A DNA stretch of 64,000 nucleotides from Lientehia hominis (GCF_021044755.1 NZ_JAJNOR010000008.1:1-64000); one strand, 5' to 3'; positions 43,401-52,687 are shown, numbered from the stretch's first letter. Numbers and translations: made by a program. The notes: a model not told the origin generated them from the letters alone.

Positions 43401-45091
43401 ATATCCGAATAAAAAATATGACAGTTTCCGTTATTGATCTCAAGCTGGGCCGGGTCTGCCTTTCAAGGACAGATATCACTGATTCTCTCCGGGAGCAGCA
43501 GGGACTGCTTAATATGATAGCCTATACATTTGATCTGGCGGGCTTTATTGATGTCAATAGCGGGCGGCTGACCATGCACACCCGTCAGACAGTATTGGAA
43601 AATCTGTCTCCGTATTATATTGAAGATTATGATAAAGCAATCGAACGTTTTGTAGACCAGTATGGGTCTGCGAAACAAGGAGGAGATACCGCTTCACAGT
43701 TCAGTCTGGAGGTTATAAAAAAACGCCTGGAGGAAGAACCGGGGGGATATGAATTCCTGCTGCCGTATCATACGGGACAGGAAGAACGGTACAAGCAGAT
43801 AAATGTCCTTTGGGGAGACCAGGACCACAGGACGATCTGCCTGGTACGGGCAGATGTTACGGATATGCTGGCTGCGGAGCGAAAGTCTCAGTATGAGCTG
43901 GAAAATGCGCTGGACCAGGCGAGGAAGGCGAATCAGGCGAAGAGTGAGTTCCTTTCTGCCATGAGCCACGATATCCGTACTCCCATGAACGCGATCATGG
44001 GTATGACCGCTTTAGCTTTAGCCCATTTGGATGATGGGAAGCGTGTAGAGGAATATCTGCGGAAAATTTCAGTTTCCTCCAAACATTTGCTGAGCTTGAT
44101 CAATGATGTGCTGGATATGAGCAAAATAGACGGATCGAAGATCAAGCTGAATCGTATGAACGTTTCTCTTACCGAGCAGCTGGAGCAGCTTTCCGCGATA
44201 ATGATACCCCAGGCTAAAACGGCCGGTCTTGATTTTAAGATTCTGACGGAGAACGTACGTCATACTCACTTTTATGGAGATTCCCTGCGAATCAATCAGA
44301 TTCTCATCAACCTTTTGAGCAATGCGGTCAAATTTACGTCAGGAGGCGGCAGAGTGAGCCTTCTTACAGAGGAACTCCCGTCTGGGCGGGAAGGTGCTGT
44401 GCGTTACCGTTTTACTGTCAGAGATACGGGAATAGGTATTTCGGAAGATTTTCTCCCCCATATTTTTGAACCATTTTTCAGAAGTGACGATACGGCTCAG
44501 ATAGAGGGGACGGGCCTGGGGCTCAGTATCACGAAGGGCCTGGTGGATCTGATGGGCGGCAGGATTTCCGTGTCCAGTCAGGTCGGACGGGGGACGGTTT
44601 TTCAGGTAGAACTGGAATGTGAGACAGAAGAAGAGGCGGAGACACCTGCGGACATCGGGATCGGAGATAAGACGAGCGCGGCGGATGATGCGGCATTGGC
44701 CGGGTGCTGTATTCTGGTGGCAGAGGATAATGAGATCAATGCAGAGATTGCCTGCGGCATTTTGGAGATGTATGGAGCGGAAGCTGTGGTGAAGAACGAC
44801 GGCCGGCAGGTAGTGGAAGCGTTTAAGGAGGCGGCTCCGGAGACTTATGACGCGATTCTGATGGATATTCAAATGCCGCATATGAACGGATATGAAGCTG
44901 CGCGGACCATCCGGGGGATGGAACAGCGGCCGGATGCAGCGGAGATACCAATCATCGCGATGACGGCCAATGCCTTTGCCGAGGATGTACAGCTGTCCCT
45001 GGAAGCAGGAATGAACGCCCATGTGGCAAAGCCGATAGATGTGGAAATCCTGCGGGCTGCTCTGTGCAGAGTGGTGAAACGCAGAAGTTAA
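40454..45091 (+). CDS. Giant soluble multi-PAS hybrid histidine kinase
   Basis: A 1545-residue protein with no clear membrane helix. About nine PAS-like units fill residues 10-1140: about 10-118, 130-250, 262-380, 385-500, 505-610, 620-745, then three less clear ones at 760-885, 890-1010 and 1015-1140. The first and fifth carry a cysteine cluster: CCYHLAGFKEPCSFC (54-68) and CYAALHGKSTPCGFC (549-563). HisKA has His1172 in MSHDIRTPMNA. The HATPase has LINLLSNAVKFT, DTGIGIS and GTGLGLSITKGL. One receiver ends the protein with Asp1471 in LMDIQMPHMNG. GGGAGGAAACTGAGC precedes ATG 40454. It probably integrates several cytosolic signals, perhaps redox or metal state through the cysteine-bearing PAS units (inference). 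Confidence 0.9.
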   Translation: MAIGNYLTVEQTDAILDNMPVAVFVSDIEDRSILYANRLAKETLLSQAGGEIRCCYHLAGFKEPCSFCHAEQLSGTEPFVREFIHPGSHRMYQLNGRLIDWNGKPAHIEYAVDITERKEEEVRSNTLKEELQTTLSSIPCGLGVYQVKGEQLSPVFHNPAFYSIMGYSKEHVQSVERETSYLGVHPEDLADLQEKVREVIRGNVTGQHTYRLWNSEKEEYRWIHLEATVKPGIDGTKLLYGVYSDVSEQQDLKKKLIDANARTRDIINAIPGGVAIYRVSDIFETRYFSDGVPELSGYTVEEYREKARGDASEMTYWEDKDMVVSKLREAIAEHTVADFEFRKQHRDGHIVWVHIQARQIGEEEGYPLIQCVFHNITDLKEAQLELGHLVNSIPGGIASYRVEGERFIPTYYSDGVMELSGHTRKEFTELVGDDAMNVIYEPDRKRVLEAAKAALVSGEVLDVSYRVKHKDGNIPWIHLNGRRMGPFSENMGFYAVFTGMSAETQLYQNIANESADGIYVIDKENYDLLYVSESKDLFTCGKPSLGRKCYAALHGKSTPCGFCTLQSEPEGKEHEMAVGEADRFYATRFRETDWNGVPAYIKFVRDITEAKKTKKEKERLEEYFQTMAKNLPGGVAVVRYGEDGRMTPEYLSDGFAALTGMSVEEAWEVYRQDATNGTHPDDLDYIKKQLAIYMASGTDHYEMSYRMRKGTDEYIWVKASFSIIQNREGEKRLYAIYHDITREKEEQEQIRKQYNDLIVQHYRTPGPDALIVGHCNITKNRILEIIDYTDTGVLERFGTVREEFFTGISALVVDSGARRKFLNTYLNAPSLDAFRRNETEQIQECFIQLPNESSGRYAQFKMNMVSTPDNDDVTGILTVTDITERTISDRILHQLSVSGYDFVVDVDMIKDSYRILSYSENANCIPPREGCHTEWMNHMLDYRIVPRDRERFKKGLDPVMMTERLQNGGPYTFAFSIVDNNGDIRIKNMTVSVIDLKLGRVCLSRTDITDSLREQQGLLNMIAYTFDLAGFIDVNSGRLTMHTRQTVLENLSPYYIEDYDKAIERFVDQYGSAKQGGDTASQFSLEVIKKRLEEEPGGYEFLLPYHTGQEERYKQINVLWGDQDHRTICLVRADVTDMLAAERKSQYELENALDQARKANQAKSEFLSAMSHDIRTPMNAIMGMTALALAHLDDGKRVEEYLRKISVSSKHLLSLINDVLDMSKIDGSKIKLNRMNVSLTEQLEQLSAIMIPQAKTAGLDFKILTENVRHTHFYGDSLRINQILINLLSNAVKFTSGGGRVSLLTEELPSGREGAVRYRFTVRDTGIGISEDFLPHIFEPFFRSDDTAQIEGTGLGLSITKGLVDLMGGRISVSSQVGRGTVFQVELECETEEEAETPADIGIGDKTSAADDAALAGCCILVAEDNEINAEIACGILEMYGAEAVVKNDGRQVVEAFKEAAPETYDAILMDIQMPHMNGYEAARTIRGMEQRPDAAEIPIIAMTANAFAEDVQLSLEAGMNAHVAKPIDVEILRAALCRVVKRRS

Positions 45092-45159
45092 GAGAAGGAA
45101 ATTACTGGATCAATGTTCAAAAAGCAGTGACAGAAACGGGGAAGGTGTGACAGAGAACG

Positions 45160-46554
45160 ATGTGGAAGAGTGAAGCGATGAATAATAGTAATGGTCTGTG
45201 CAGGCTTGTATATGACTATTATGAAACACAGATCCGCTTTGGATTTTACAAATTTGGAGACAATCTGCCGCCCATTTCCCAGATTTGTACGGTCTTTCAT
45301 CTGGGACGGGGGACTGTCAGGTCTGCTTTGGCTGCTCTGGAAAAGAATGGATATATCCGAAATGAGGAGAGAAAAGCCGCGGCAGTGGTATTCCAGGCAG
45401 ATCTCAGCCTTTTCAGGGAGAACGCCGCAAAATATTACGTGCCGAGGAAAGAAGGCATCCTGGACTTTACCGAGTCAGGACGCCTTCTGATTGTACCGTT
45501 ATGGGAAACGGCTCTGCGAAATTGGGAGGAAGAAAGATGGAAACAGATCCGGCGGGATCTGAACGCTGTCACACCTGTTGATGTACCCCTCACGATGAAA
45601 TTTTATATGATCGTACTCAGCACATGGGATAATCAGCTGATCCTCAGCCTATTTTGGGAGGGGATCCGTTATCTGCGTTTTCCATATTTATCCGGCGGAG
45701 ATGAACCAAAAAACGCCATACCGGGACTGGAAAAAGATCTTCAAAAAGATTTTGTTTCTATATTAAAACGGGAATATGAAAAATCATTTGAGGATATGGT
45801 GGATAATCTGTTTTTCTTCATAGAAGAGGCGCCGGAAAAATACCATCTGACGCATATGGAGCCGGTTCCGTTCCGGTGGAATATCTGCCGGCGTCCACAG
45901 ATACGGTATGTGCTTGCTTCACAGATCATCCGGGAGATCATGGACGGGAAGTATCCAGTCGGCAGCTATCTGCCGTCTCTGCCGCAGATGAAGGAGCGCT
46001 ATGGAGTGTCCTTGATCACAGTTCGGCGGGTGCTGGGTCTTTTGGAGGCCCTTGGCGTCACGAGATCCTTTCAGGGGAAGGGGACGCAGGTCTGCATGGA
46101 ATTTACCGGGCTTGATCTTTCCGGGACAGAGATCAGGGGGAGTCTGGAGCTGTACCGGGAAAGCCTGCAGCTTCTGGCATTGACGGTTCAGGACGTATCG
46201 CTTTATACTCTGAGACGTGTAACAGAAGAGAAACTGAAAGTACTGCAGGAAAGCTTGTTCCGGATCCGCCGGCAAAAGCAGAGCTATCTATGCTTTGATG
46301 TCTATCTTACATTTCTCGTAAAGGAATGCCCTCTGGCGATGGTCCGGGAATGTTATGAAAAGCTGACAGGGTTGGCGTCCTGGGGGCGTCCTTTTACATT
46401 TTTGCAGAAGAGGGCTGAAACTCCTGATATGATATATTCAGAATCAGCAGCGCGGATGGCCGGGTATTTAGAGAGACGTGATATAGAAGCTTTCTCCAGG
46501 GAATGGAAAGAACTTCTGGAGCAGGAGGAGAAACGCTGTCCGCTGCCCGTGTAG
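45160..46554 (+). CDS. GntR-type regulator with two winged-helix domains
   Basis: A 464-residue protein. The first GntR-like winged helix covers about residues 12-78 (GFYKFGDNLPPISQICTVF, GRGTVRSALAALEKNGYI). The second covers about 244-318 (GKYPVGSYLPSLPQMKERYG, LITVRRVLGLLEALGV, FQGKGTQV). Each is followed by about 150 residues of helical sequence without a known effector-domain match, so the protein looks like an internal duplication. It may bind two operators or act like a covalent dimer. The start could be ATG 45160 or ATG 45178; GGAAGAG favours the latter. It lies between two hybrid kinases on the same strand and may control the cluster. Confidence 0.82.
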   Translation: MWKSEAMNNSNGLCRLVYDYYETQIRFGFYKFGDNLPPISQICTVFHLGRGTVRSALAALEKNGYIRNEERKAAAVVFQADLSLFRENAAKYYVPRKEGILDFTESGRLLIVPLWETALRNWEEERWKQIRRDLNAVTPVDVPLTMKFYMIVLSTWDNQLILSLFWEGIRYLRFPYLSGGDEPKNAIPGLEKDLQKDFVSILKREYEKSFEDMVDNLFFFIEEAPEKYHLTHMEPVPFRWNICRRPQIRYVLASQIIREIMDGKYPVGSYLPSLPQMKERYGVSLITVRRVLGLLEALGVTRSFQGKGTQVCMEFTGLDLSGTEIRGSLELYRESLQLLALTVQDVSLYTLRRVTEEKLKVLQESLFRIRRQKQSYLCFDVYLTFLVKECPLAMVRECYEKLTGLASWGRPFTFLQKRAETPDMIYSESAARMAGYLERRDIEAFSREWKELLEQEEKRCPLPV

Positions 46555-46629
46555 AAGGCCGGATGCAGAACGGTCAGTCTTTACGGCGAAAAGCCGGCAG
46601 GTTATTTGGACAGCGAGGAAGGTAATCTT

Positions 46630-49440
46630 ATGAAATATATATGGAATCGTATGGAAAAAGGTATGACGGCTCTGTTGCTCACGGTACTGTTTCTGGCAGC
46701 GTCAGCTCTGCCCAGTACGGCGTCGGAAGAACCAAAGGTGCTCCGCGTTGCATTTCCGCAGACGAAAGGGTATTCCATGACTGCGGAGGATGGGGAACAC
46801 TATGGGCTGATCGTTGATGCTCTTGATGAGATAGCCAAGTATACGGGATGGAAATATGAGTATATTGATGTGAACAGTGAGAATCTGCTGGAGCGCTTTG
46901 AAACCGGCGAATTTGATTTGATGGGCGGCCAGTACTACATGGAAGGTCTGGAAGAATTTTTTGGGTATCCGGAGTATAACTGCGGATACAGCAAACTGAT
47001 TCTGCTGGCGCGAAAGGACGATGACGGGATCAAAAGTTATGATCTCAGCTCCTTTAACGGCAAGACCATCGGAGTGTTTGAACGGGCATCAGAAAACATT
47101 CGGAGGCTTCAGATATACCTGGACCTCAATGATCTGGACTGTACGCTTAAATATTATAATTATGACCAGCTGATGGAAACCGGTAATCTGAACCAATTTC
47201 TGGAGAGCGGTGAAGTGGACCTTTTGCTGGGCAACAGCGCCGATTCTGGAGAATCGTTCTATATAGCTGCCTCTTTTGATTCTCAGCCTCATTATATTGT
47301 CACTGTGCCTGGCAGTCAGGAGATATTGGACGGCTTGAATATGGCGCTGGAAAAAATCTATGAGGCAGATCCGAATTTTGCAAAAAAATTATATGAAGCG
47401 AATTTTCCAGAGGCTGCCAATCTGAACGCAGCTGTAAGTAAAGAGGAAAAGGAATATATCCGGCAGAGGGAGACTGTGATCGTGGCGGTCCCGCGGGAGT
47501 GGCATCCTCTGTTCTGTCTTAATTCTGACGCCAGTCATAACGGCTTTATACCGGATATTCTCGAAAAGATCTCTGATTACTCCGGGCTGCAGTTTTCCTA
47601 TTTGTACTGCGACAGTTATCATGAGGCCCTTGAAAAGCTCCAGAGCGGAGAAGCGGACGTTCAGGGATTTTATCTGGGTTCTGATGAAGATGCCATAGAG
47701 GAGGATCTGGCTCTGACGGCGTCCTATGTGGAACTGGATTCTATTTTAGTGAGGAATAAGGAATCCAGTTATCCTGCGGAAGGGCTTACGGGAGCCATTT
47801 TGAAAGGTCAGAAGATGCCGCAGAATATCATGGCGGACAAAGTGATAGAGTATGCGAATATGACAGATGCGCTGGCGGATGTCAACCGCGGCAAGGTAGA
47901 CTTTTTTTATGGAGTCTCCGCTCGTCTTGAAAGTATCATTCAGGCGAACAATTTTACAAATCTGATGCAGGTGAACCTGGTCAATGACATTCAAAATATA
48001 AGTTTTGCGTTGAAAAGTCCGGCGCAGCCGGAGCTTCTTTCCATTCTGAATAAATCCATCAACACTCTTTCCAGTGAGGAGAAGGCGGCGATCGGCAGCC
48101 GGAATATGATCTCCATCGGAGAATCTCATATGACCCTGCTCAATATCGTATACGCCAATCCGGCACTGGCGGTGGGCGTGGTAGCTACGGTTCTCATCCT
48201 TCTGCTGATCGTGGTGATCATCATCAGCCGGTCTCGTCTTCATGCGGCCGCTATGCACGCTGAGCTGGCAAAAGCAGAAGCGGATAATTGGGCAAAAAGT
48301 GAGTTCCTGTCCCGCATGAGCCACGAGATCCGGACGCCTATGAATGCCATTGTGGGGCTGACGGATCTGATGGGGATGACAGAAGGGCTGCCGGAAAAGG
48401 CGAAGGAGAATCTGGTAAAAATAAAGTCCTCTTCCCGATATCTCCTTCGTCTGATCAATGATATCCTGGATATGAGCCGGATTGAAAGCGGAAAGATGAC
48501 AGTGGCCAGAGAACCATTCTCCTTTCACGCCATATTGGATGAAATAGAGGATATGATGAAACAGGAGGCTGTCGGAAAAGGACTCAGATTTTATCTGGAG
48601 AAGAAAATACAGGACGATGTACTGGAGGGCGACGCTATCCGCCTGCGACAGGTGATGCTCAACCTGCTTTCCAACGCGTTTAAATTCACTCCTTCCGGCG
48701 GGATAATTCTGCTCCGGATCACAGAGGATGCTTCGTCCGACAAGGATGCTTCTTTTACCATACGGGTCATCGATACGGGGATTGGAATCGCGGCGGAAGA
48801 TCAGCAGCGTATCTTTAAAAGCTTTGAACAGCTTGGTTCCAATTATTCCATGAGCCAGGGAACTGGACTCGGCCTGGCCATCAGTAAAAGTATTGTCCAG
48901 CTGATGGGGAGTGAACTGTTTCTCAGGAGCGAGCCTGGGAAGGGAAGCGAATTTTATTTCACGTTTACGCTCCGGAAAGGGCGTTTGGATGAAAAACAGA
49001 CAGCGGGTCTGGAGACCGGAATGGAGAAGCTGGAGGGGATCAAGATCCTGATGGCGGAAGACAATGACTTGAATGCGGAGATTGCAGAAGAGCTGCTCCG
49101 CGCAGGAGGAGCGGAAGTGAAACGGGCTGAAAATGGAAAAGCAGCCCTGGAGATGTTTGAGAAGAGCTGTTCAGGAGAGTATCTTGCAATTCTAATGGAT
49201 ATCCAGATGCCAGAGATGAACGGACTGGAGGCAGCGGCGGCTATCCGCAGACTGCCGCGGCCGGACGCAGAAACTGTCCCGATCATTGCAATGACGGCGA
49301 ATGCGTTTAAAGAGGATGAGGATTCTGCAATAGCAGCAGGAATGACCGGATTCGTTTCAAAACCTATTGACGTGAATGTCCTTTATCATGAACTGCATCA
49401 AGCGCTGAAAAAGGGAACAGACGAAAGAGGAACAGATTAA
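46630..49440 (+). CDS. Membrane hybrid histidine kinase with two solute-binding (SBP_bac_3) sensor domains
   Basis: A 936-residue BvgS/EvgS-like kinase. After a signal/anchor (about 10-35), two periplasmic-binding-type domains lie outside the cell: about 40-265 (VLRVAFPQTKGYSM, GEFDLMGGQYYM) and 275-500 (VIVAVPREWHPLFC, GEADVQGFYLGS). A membrane helix follows (about 512-534, AVGVVATVLILLLIVVIII). The core has His565 in MSHEIRTPMNA, the N-box MLNLLSNAFKFT, DTGIGI and GTGLGLAIS. A receiver ends the chain with Asp857 in LMDIQMPEMNG. The sensors probably bind an amino acid or similar solute. I chose ATG 46630, seven bases after AGGAAGG. It closes the cluster and is followed by a strong terminator. 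Confidence 0.92.
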   Translation: MKYIWNRMEKGMTALLLTVLFLAASALPSTASEEPKVLRVAFPQTKGYSMTAEDGEHYGLIVDALDEIAKYTGWKYEYIDVNSENLLERFETGEFDLMGGQYYMEGLEEFFGYPEYNCGYSKLILLARKDDDGIKSYDLSSFNGKTIGVFERASENIRRLQIYLDLNDLDCTLKYYNYDQLMETGNLNQFLESGEVDLLLGNSADSGESFYIAASFDSQPHYIVTVPGSQEILDGLNMALEKIYEADPNFAKKLYEANFPEAANLNAAVSKEEKEYIRQRETVIVAVPREWHPLFCLNSDASHNGFIPDILEKISDYSGLQFSYLYCDSYHEALEKLQSGEADVQGFYLGSDEDAIEEDLALTASYVELDSILVRNKESSYPAEGLTGAILKGQKMPQNIMADKVIEYANMTDALADVNRGKVDFFYGVSARLESIIQANNFTNLMQVNLVNDIQNISFALKSPAQPELLSILNKSINTLSSEEKAAIGSRNMISIGESHMTLLNIVYANPALAVGVVATVLILLLIVVIIISRSRLHAAAMHAELAKAEADNWAKSEFLSRMSHEIRTPMNAIVGLTDLMGMTEGLPEKAKENLVKIKSSSRYLLRLINDILDMSRIESGKMTVAREPFSFHAILDEIEDMMKQEAVGKGLRFYLEKKIQDDVLEGDAIRLRQVMLNLLSNAFKFTPSGGIILLRITEDASSDKDASFTIRVIDTGIGIAAEDQQRIFKSFEQLGSNYSMSQGTGLGLAISKSIVQLMGSELFLRSEPGKGSEFYFTFTLRKGRLDEKQTAGLETGMEKLEGIKILMAEDNDLNAEIAEELLRAGGAEVKRAENGKAALEMFEKSCSGEYLAILMDIQMPEMNGLEAAAAIRRLPRPDAETVPIIAMTANAFKEDEDSAIAAGMTGFVSKPIDVNVLYHELHQALKKGTDERGTD

Positions 49441-49455
49441 AATGATTTGTAGGAA

Positions 49456-49496
49456 AGCTGCCCGCGGCGGGGATACTGCCGCGGGCAGCTTTTTTC
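49456..49496 (+). terminator. Terminator at the end of the signalling cluster
   Basis: AGCTGCCCGCGGC and GCCGCGGGCAGCT form a 13-pair perfect stem, 9-base loop, then TTTTTT. Confidence 0.95.
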
Positions 49497-49627
49497 AATA
49501 AAAGATTCTTTAAAAAATTACTTCGTTTTTACTGCCTGCAGCAAACAGAATTTACATAGAGCGTTTATAGTGATCATGTAACTTTCCCTGGAGGGAATGT
49601 GGATAATATAAAAGAGGAGAAAAAACC

Positions 49628-51196
49628 ATGAAAAAGAGATTGACGAAGATCGCAGCCGTGACAATGGCCGTGGGGATGGCTATGGCATCCCTGGCAGGCT
49701 GCGGGTCGTCTGATGCGGCTGCATCAGATACGACTAAGACGGTACAGGCGGCTGCAGGGAATAGTGCGGAAACGGCAGATATCCAGGAACAGCAGGCAGA
49801 AACAAGAATCCCCAAATATATCTTTTTGTTTATCGGAGACGGTATGAGCTATCCTCAGATACAGTCTGCCGCATATTATATGGGAACCACAGGGAGTTCA
49901 GGAGGAGTGGAGACAGACGAACTGTCCTTTATGGACTTCCCGGTTGCAGGTTCCGCACAGACCTTTGACAGTACCTCGTTCTGTCCCGATTCCGCTTCAA
50001 CGGCAACTTCGATTGCCACGGGAAATAAGACGTACAGCGGCGTCATCAATATGGATACTTCGCTGACTGTTCCCTATGAGACAATGGCAGAAAAGCTGAA
50101 GGAGCAGATGGGATATAAAATCGGCATTCTTTCTACCGTGAACTTGAATCATGCGACTCCTGCCGCATTTTACGCTCATCAGGATTCCAGGAACAACTAT
50201 TATGAGATTGGCCGGGAACTCATCGACAGCGGATTTGATTATTTTGCCGGCGGCGCTTTATTAAAGGATACAGGCGCCGACAAGGATGAGATCAGCATTT
50301 ATGATCTGGCAGAGGAAGCCGGATATAAAGTGATCAAGACAGAAGCGGAGGCTCAGGCGCTGACCGGTGAAGACGGAAAAGCGATCATCATTGCAGAACA
50401 GCTGGCAGATGCGGATTCCATGAATTACCAGGTAGACGTAAAGGACGATCAGATGGTCCTGGCCGACTATGTGGAAAAGGGAATTGAAGTCCTTAGCAAC
50501 GACAATGGGTTTTTTATGATGGTTGAAGGCGGAAAGATCGACTGGGCCTGTCATGCCAATGATGCCGGATCCAGCATCGGGGATGTGACCGCTTTGGACG
50601 CGGCGGTGGAGAAGGCCCTTGACTTCTACACGGAACATCCTGATGAGACGCTGATTCTGGTAACAGGCGACCATGAGACAGGCGGACTGACCATCGGATT
50701 CGCAGGTACAAACTATGATACCTACATGACAAATCTGAGCAATCAGAAGATTTCTTATGCAAGATTTGATGAAGAGTATGTCGCAAAATATAAAGAAGAG
50801 AAGACAGATTTTGATACAGTCCTCGGCGATGTGAAGGAACTGTTTGGTCTGATGAAAGCCGATGATCCCGATGCTTCAGAGGACTCTGCCCTATTGCTTA
50901 CAGATTATGAGCTTCAGAGACTGGAGACGGCATACAACAGGACTCTGGAAGTGGGCGCCGCGAAACAGGACGAGATGAGCCAGGAAGAATATGTTCTTTA
51001 CGGTACCTATGAGCCATTCTCGGTGACGATCACTCATATCCTCAATAATAAGTCCGGCATCGCGTTTACCTCTTATTCACATACGGGACTTCCCGTGCCG
51101 GTATTTGCTCAGGGCGCAGGCAGCGAACTGTTTGAAGGATATTACGACAATACGGATATTTATAATAAGATCGCATCCCTCACGGGAATCGAGTGA
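49628..51196 (+). CDS. Alkaline phosphatase, lipoprotein
   Basis: A 522-residue PhoA-superfamily enzyme. The signal peptide ends in the lipobox LAGC with Cys25, so it is anchored outside the membrane. Active-site residues can be read: Asp71 in FIGDGMS, the nucleophile Ser122 in CPDSASTATS, WACHANDA and TGDHETGG for metal binding. It hydrolyses phosphate monoesters at the cell surface. AAGAGGAGAAA precedes ATG 49628. The YibE/F gene follows after 20 bases and is probably co-transcribed. No Pho box was recognised. Confidence 0.93.
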   Translation: MKKRLTKIAAVTMAVGMAMASLAGCGSSDAAASDTTKTVQAAAGNSAETADIQEQQAETRIPKYIFLFIGDGMSYPQIQSAAYYMGTTGSSGGVETDELSFMDFPVAGSAQTFDSTSFCPDSASTATSIATGNKTYSGVINMDTSLTVPYETMAEKLKEQMGYKIGILSTVNLNHATPAAFYAHQDSRNNYYEIGRELIDSGFDYFAGGALLKDTGADKDEISIYDLAEEAGYKVIKTEAEAQALTGEDGKAIIIAEQLADADSMNYQVDVKDDQMVLADYVEKGIEVLSNDNGFFMMVEGGKIDWACHANDAGSSIGDVTALDAAVEKALDFYTEHPDETLILVTGDHETGGLTIGFAGTNYDTYMTNLSNQKISYARFDEEYVAKYKEEKTDFDTVLGDVKELFGLMKADDPDASEDSALLLTDYELQRLETAYNRTLEVGAAKQDEMSQEEYVLYGTYEPFSVTITHILNNKSGIAFTSYSHTGLPVPVFAQGAGSELFEGYYDNTDIYNKIASLTGIE

Positions 51197-51216
51197 AGCA
51201 GTACACGGAGGAATGA

Positions 51217-52341
51217 ATGAGGCGTAAGATTTGGGACCAAATGCCGCTTTTTATTGGAATCGTACTCCTGATCATCCTCGCAGCCCTTCCCACGGGCTAT
51301 GAGGATGCCGTAATCTATAAGGGTACAGACAGATGTGCAGCGACTGTGGTGTCGGTGGACAACAGTACGATCATCGACACGGGGCTGATACGTTCCGGGG
51401 AACAGAGGTGTATCATAGAGCTGGACGGCGGACGCTTTAAAGGGCAGGAGACTGTTGGCATCAATATGCTGACAGGTTCCCTGGAACAAGACAAGATCTT
51501 CCAGAAAGGCGACAGGGCCATGGTAGTCATCAGCTACAAGAATGACACAATCCTGTCCGTCAATATGATCGACATTTACCGGATGGACAAAGAGCTGTGG
51601 CTGGGAATTGCCTTTGCGCTTCTCCTGGTCTGTTTCGCAGGGAGGAAAGGTTTCCAGGCCCTCCTGTCTTTTGGAATTACCATTCTTTCCATATGGAAGA
51701 TTATTGTGCCGGCCTGCCTGAACGGGATGAATGCTATCCTCATCAGCCTTTTAATCGTCAGCATCCTGACGGCAGTGATCTTTGCTCTGGTGTATGGGTT
51801 TGACAGACGGTTTCTGACGGCTGTCTGCGGTTCTCTTTTGGGAATTGCGGCCACCTGTATCCTGGGGATACTCCTGACGAATGTGTTTCAGATACACGGG
51901 GCGGTCATGCCTTACTCAGAAAGCCTGATATACAGCGGATTTGAAAATCTGAATCTGACCCAGATATTTATGAGCAGTATCTTTATCGGGGCCTCCGGAG
52001 CTGTGATGGATCTGGCGGTGGATATCACCTCGGCCATTCACGAAGTCGTAGAAAAACGGCCGGACATCTCCAGGCGGGAGGCCGTGAGATCGGGTATCCA
52101 TGTGGGCCGTGCCGCCATGGGGACCATGACCACTACGCTTCTTCTTGCGTATTCCGGAGGATATCTGACGCTCCTTATGGTGTTCATGGCCCAGGGGACC
52201 CCCGTCTATAATATCCTGAACTATAAGCATATAGCCTCGGAGGTCCTGCATACTGTTGTAGGAAGCATTGGGCTGGTTACAGTCGCTCCGTTTACGGCTA
52301 TGGTAGGAGGGATGATGCTGACCCGGAAAAAACATAAATAA
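51217..52341 (+). CDS. YibE/F-family membrane protein
   Basis: A 374-residue protein. One N-terminal helix (about 10-28) is followed by an extracellular beta-rich part (about 30-120: CAATVVSVDNSTI, GEQRCIIELDGGRFKGQETV). Six or seven membrane helices follow, with the family run ASGAVMDLAVDITSAIHEV and a TTTLLLAYSGGYLTLLMVF motif. The function of YibE/F proteins is not established. GGAGG (51207-51211) favours ATG 51217 over ATG 51213. It follows the phosphatase gene and ends at a strong terminator. Confidence 0.88.
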   Translation: MRRKIWDQMPLFIGIVLLIILAALPTGYEDAVIYKGTDRCAATVVSVDNSTIIDTGLIRSGEQRCIIELDGGRFKGQETVGINMLTGSLEQDKIFQKGDRAMVVISYKNDTILSVNMIDIYRMDKELWLGIAFALLLVCFAGRKGFQALLSFGITILSIWKIIVPACLNGMNAILISLLIVSILTAVIFALVYGFDRRFLTAVCGSLLGIAATCILGILLTNVFQIHGAVMPYSESLIYSGFENLNLTQIFMSSIFIGASGAVMDLAVDITSAIHEVVEKRPDISRREAVRSGIHVGRAAMGTMTTTLLLAYSGGYLTLLMVFMAQGTPVYNILNYKHIASEVLHTVVGSIGLVTVAPFTAMVGGMMLTRKKHK

Positions 52342-52359
52342 AATCGGCATCAGAAGAAA

Positions 52360-52396
52360 GAGACAGCCCGCGGCGTACTGCCGCGGGCTGTCTCTT
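52360..52396. terminator. Bidirectional terminator between convergent genes
   Basis: GAGACAGCCCGCGGC and GCCGCGGGCTGTCTC form a 15-pair perfect stem with a 5-base loop. T-rich bases follow on both strands. Confidence 0.88.
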
Positions 52397-52408
52397 CGTG
52401 CAGGGAGA

Positions 52409-52687
52409 CTATTTGGAAGACTCTTTTTTATTTTCAGCCTGTCCGTCTTCTTTTGCTGTTTTCTCCGGCATATTTTCCGGTCCCAAAGAATCTCGGTTTC
52501 GCATCTGCTTGGTGATCAGCAGAAATGCGTACAGGAGTATCGGGACGGCGACCGTGGCATACAGGGAAGCGCTCAGCCAGGATTTGGCCTGAGAGCTGTC
52601 CGCTATGGAAAAGATCAAAGTGATGATATAAATGCCGGCCAGCAGGGCCGCGCATATAATACAGACTATCTGTTTGAGTTTCTTCAT
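52409..52687 (-). CDS. Small two-helix membrane protein of unknown function
   Basis: A 92-residue protein starting MKKLKQIVCIICAALLAGIY. Two hydrophobic helices (about 5-28 and 40-60) are followed by a charged, disordered tail (ENMPEKTAKEDGQAENKKES). On its strand GAGGTAAATCTCC precedes the ATG. It shares a bidirectional terminator with the YibE/F gene. I do not recognise the family. Confidence 0.7.
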   Translation of the reverse strand: MKKLKQIVCIICAALLAGIYIITLIFSIADSSQAKSWLSASLYATVAVPILLYAFLLITKQMRNRDSLGPENMPEKTAKEDGQAENKKESSK

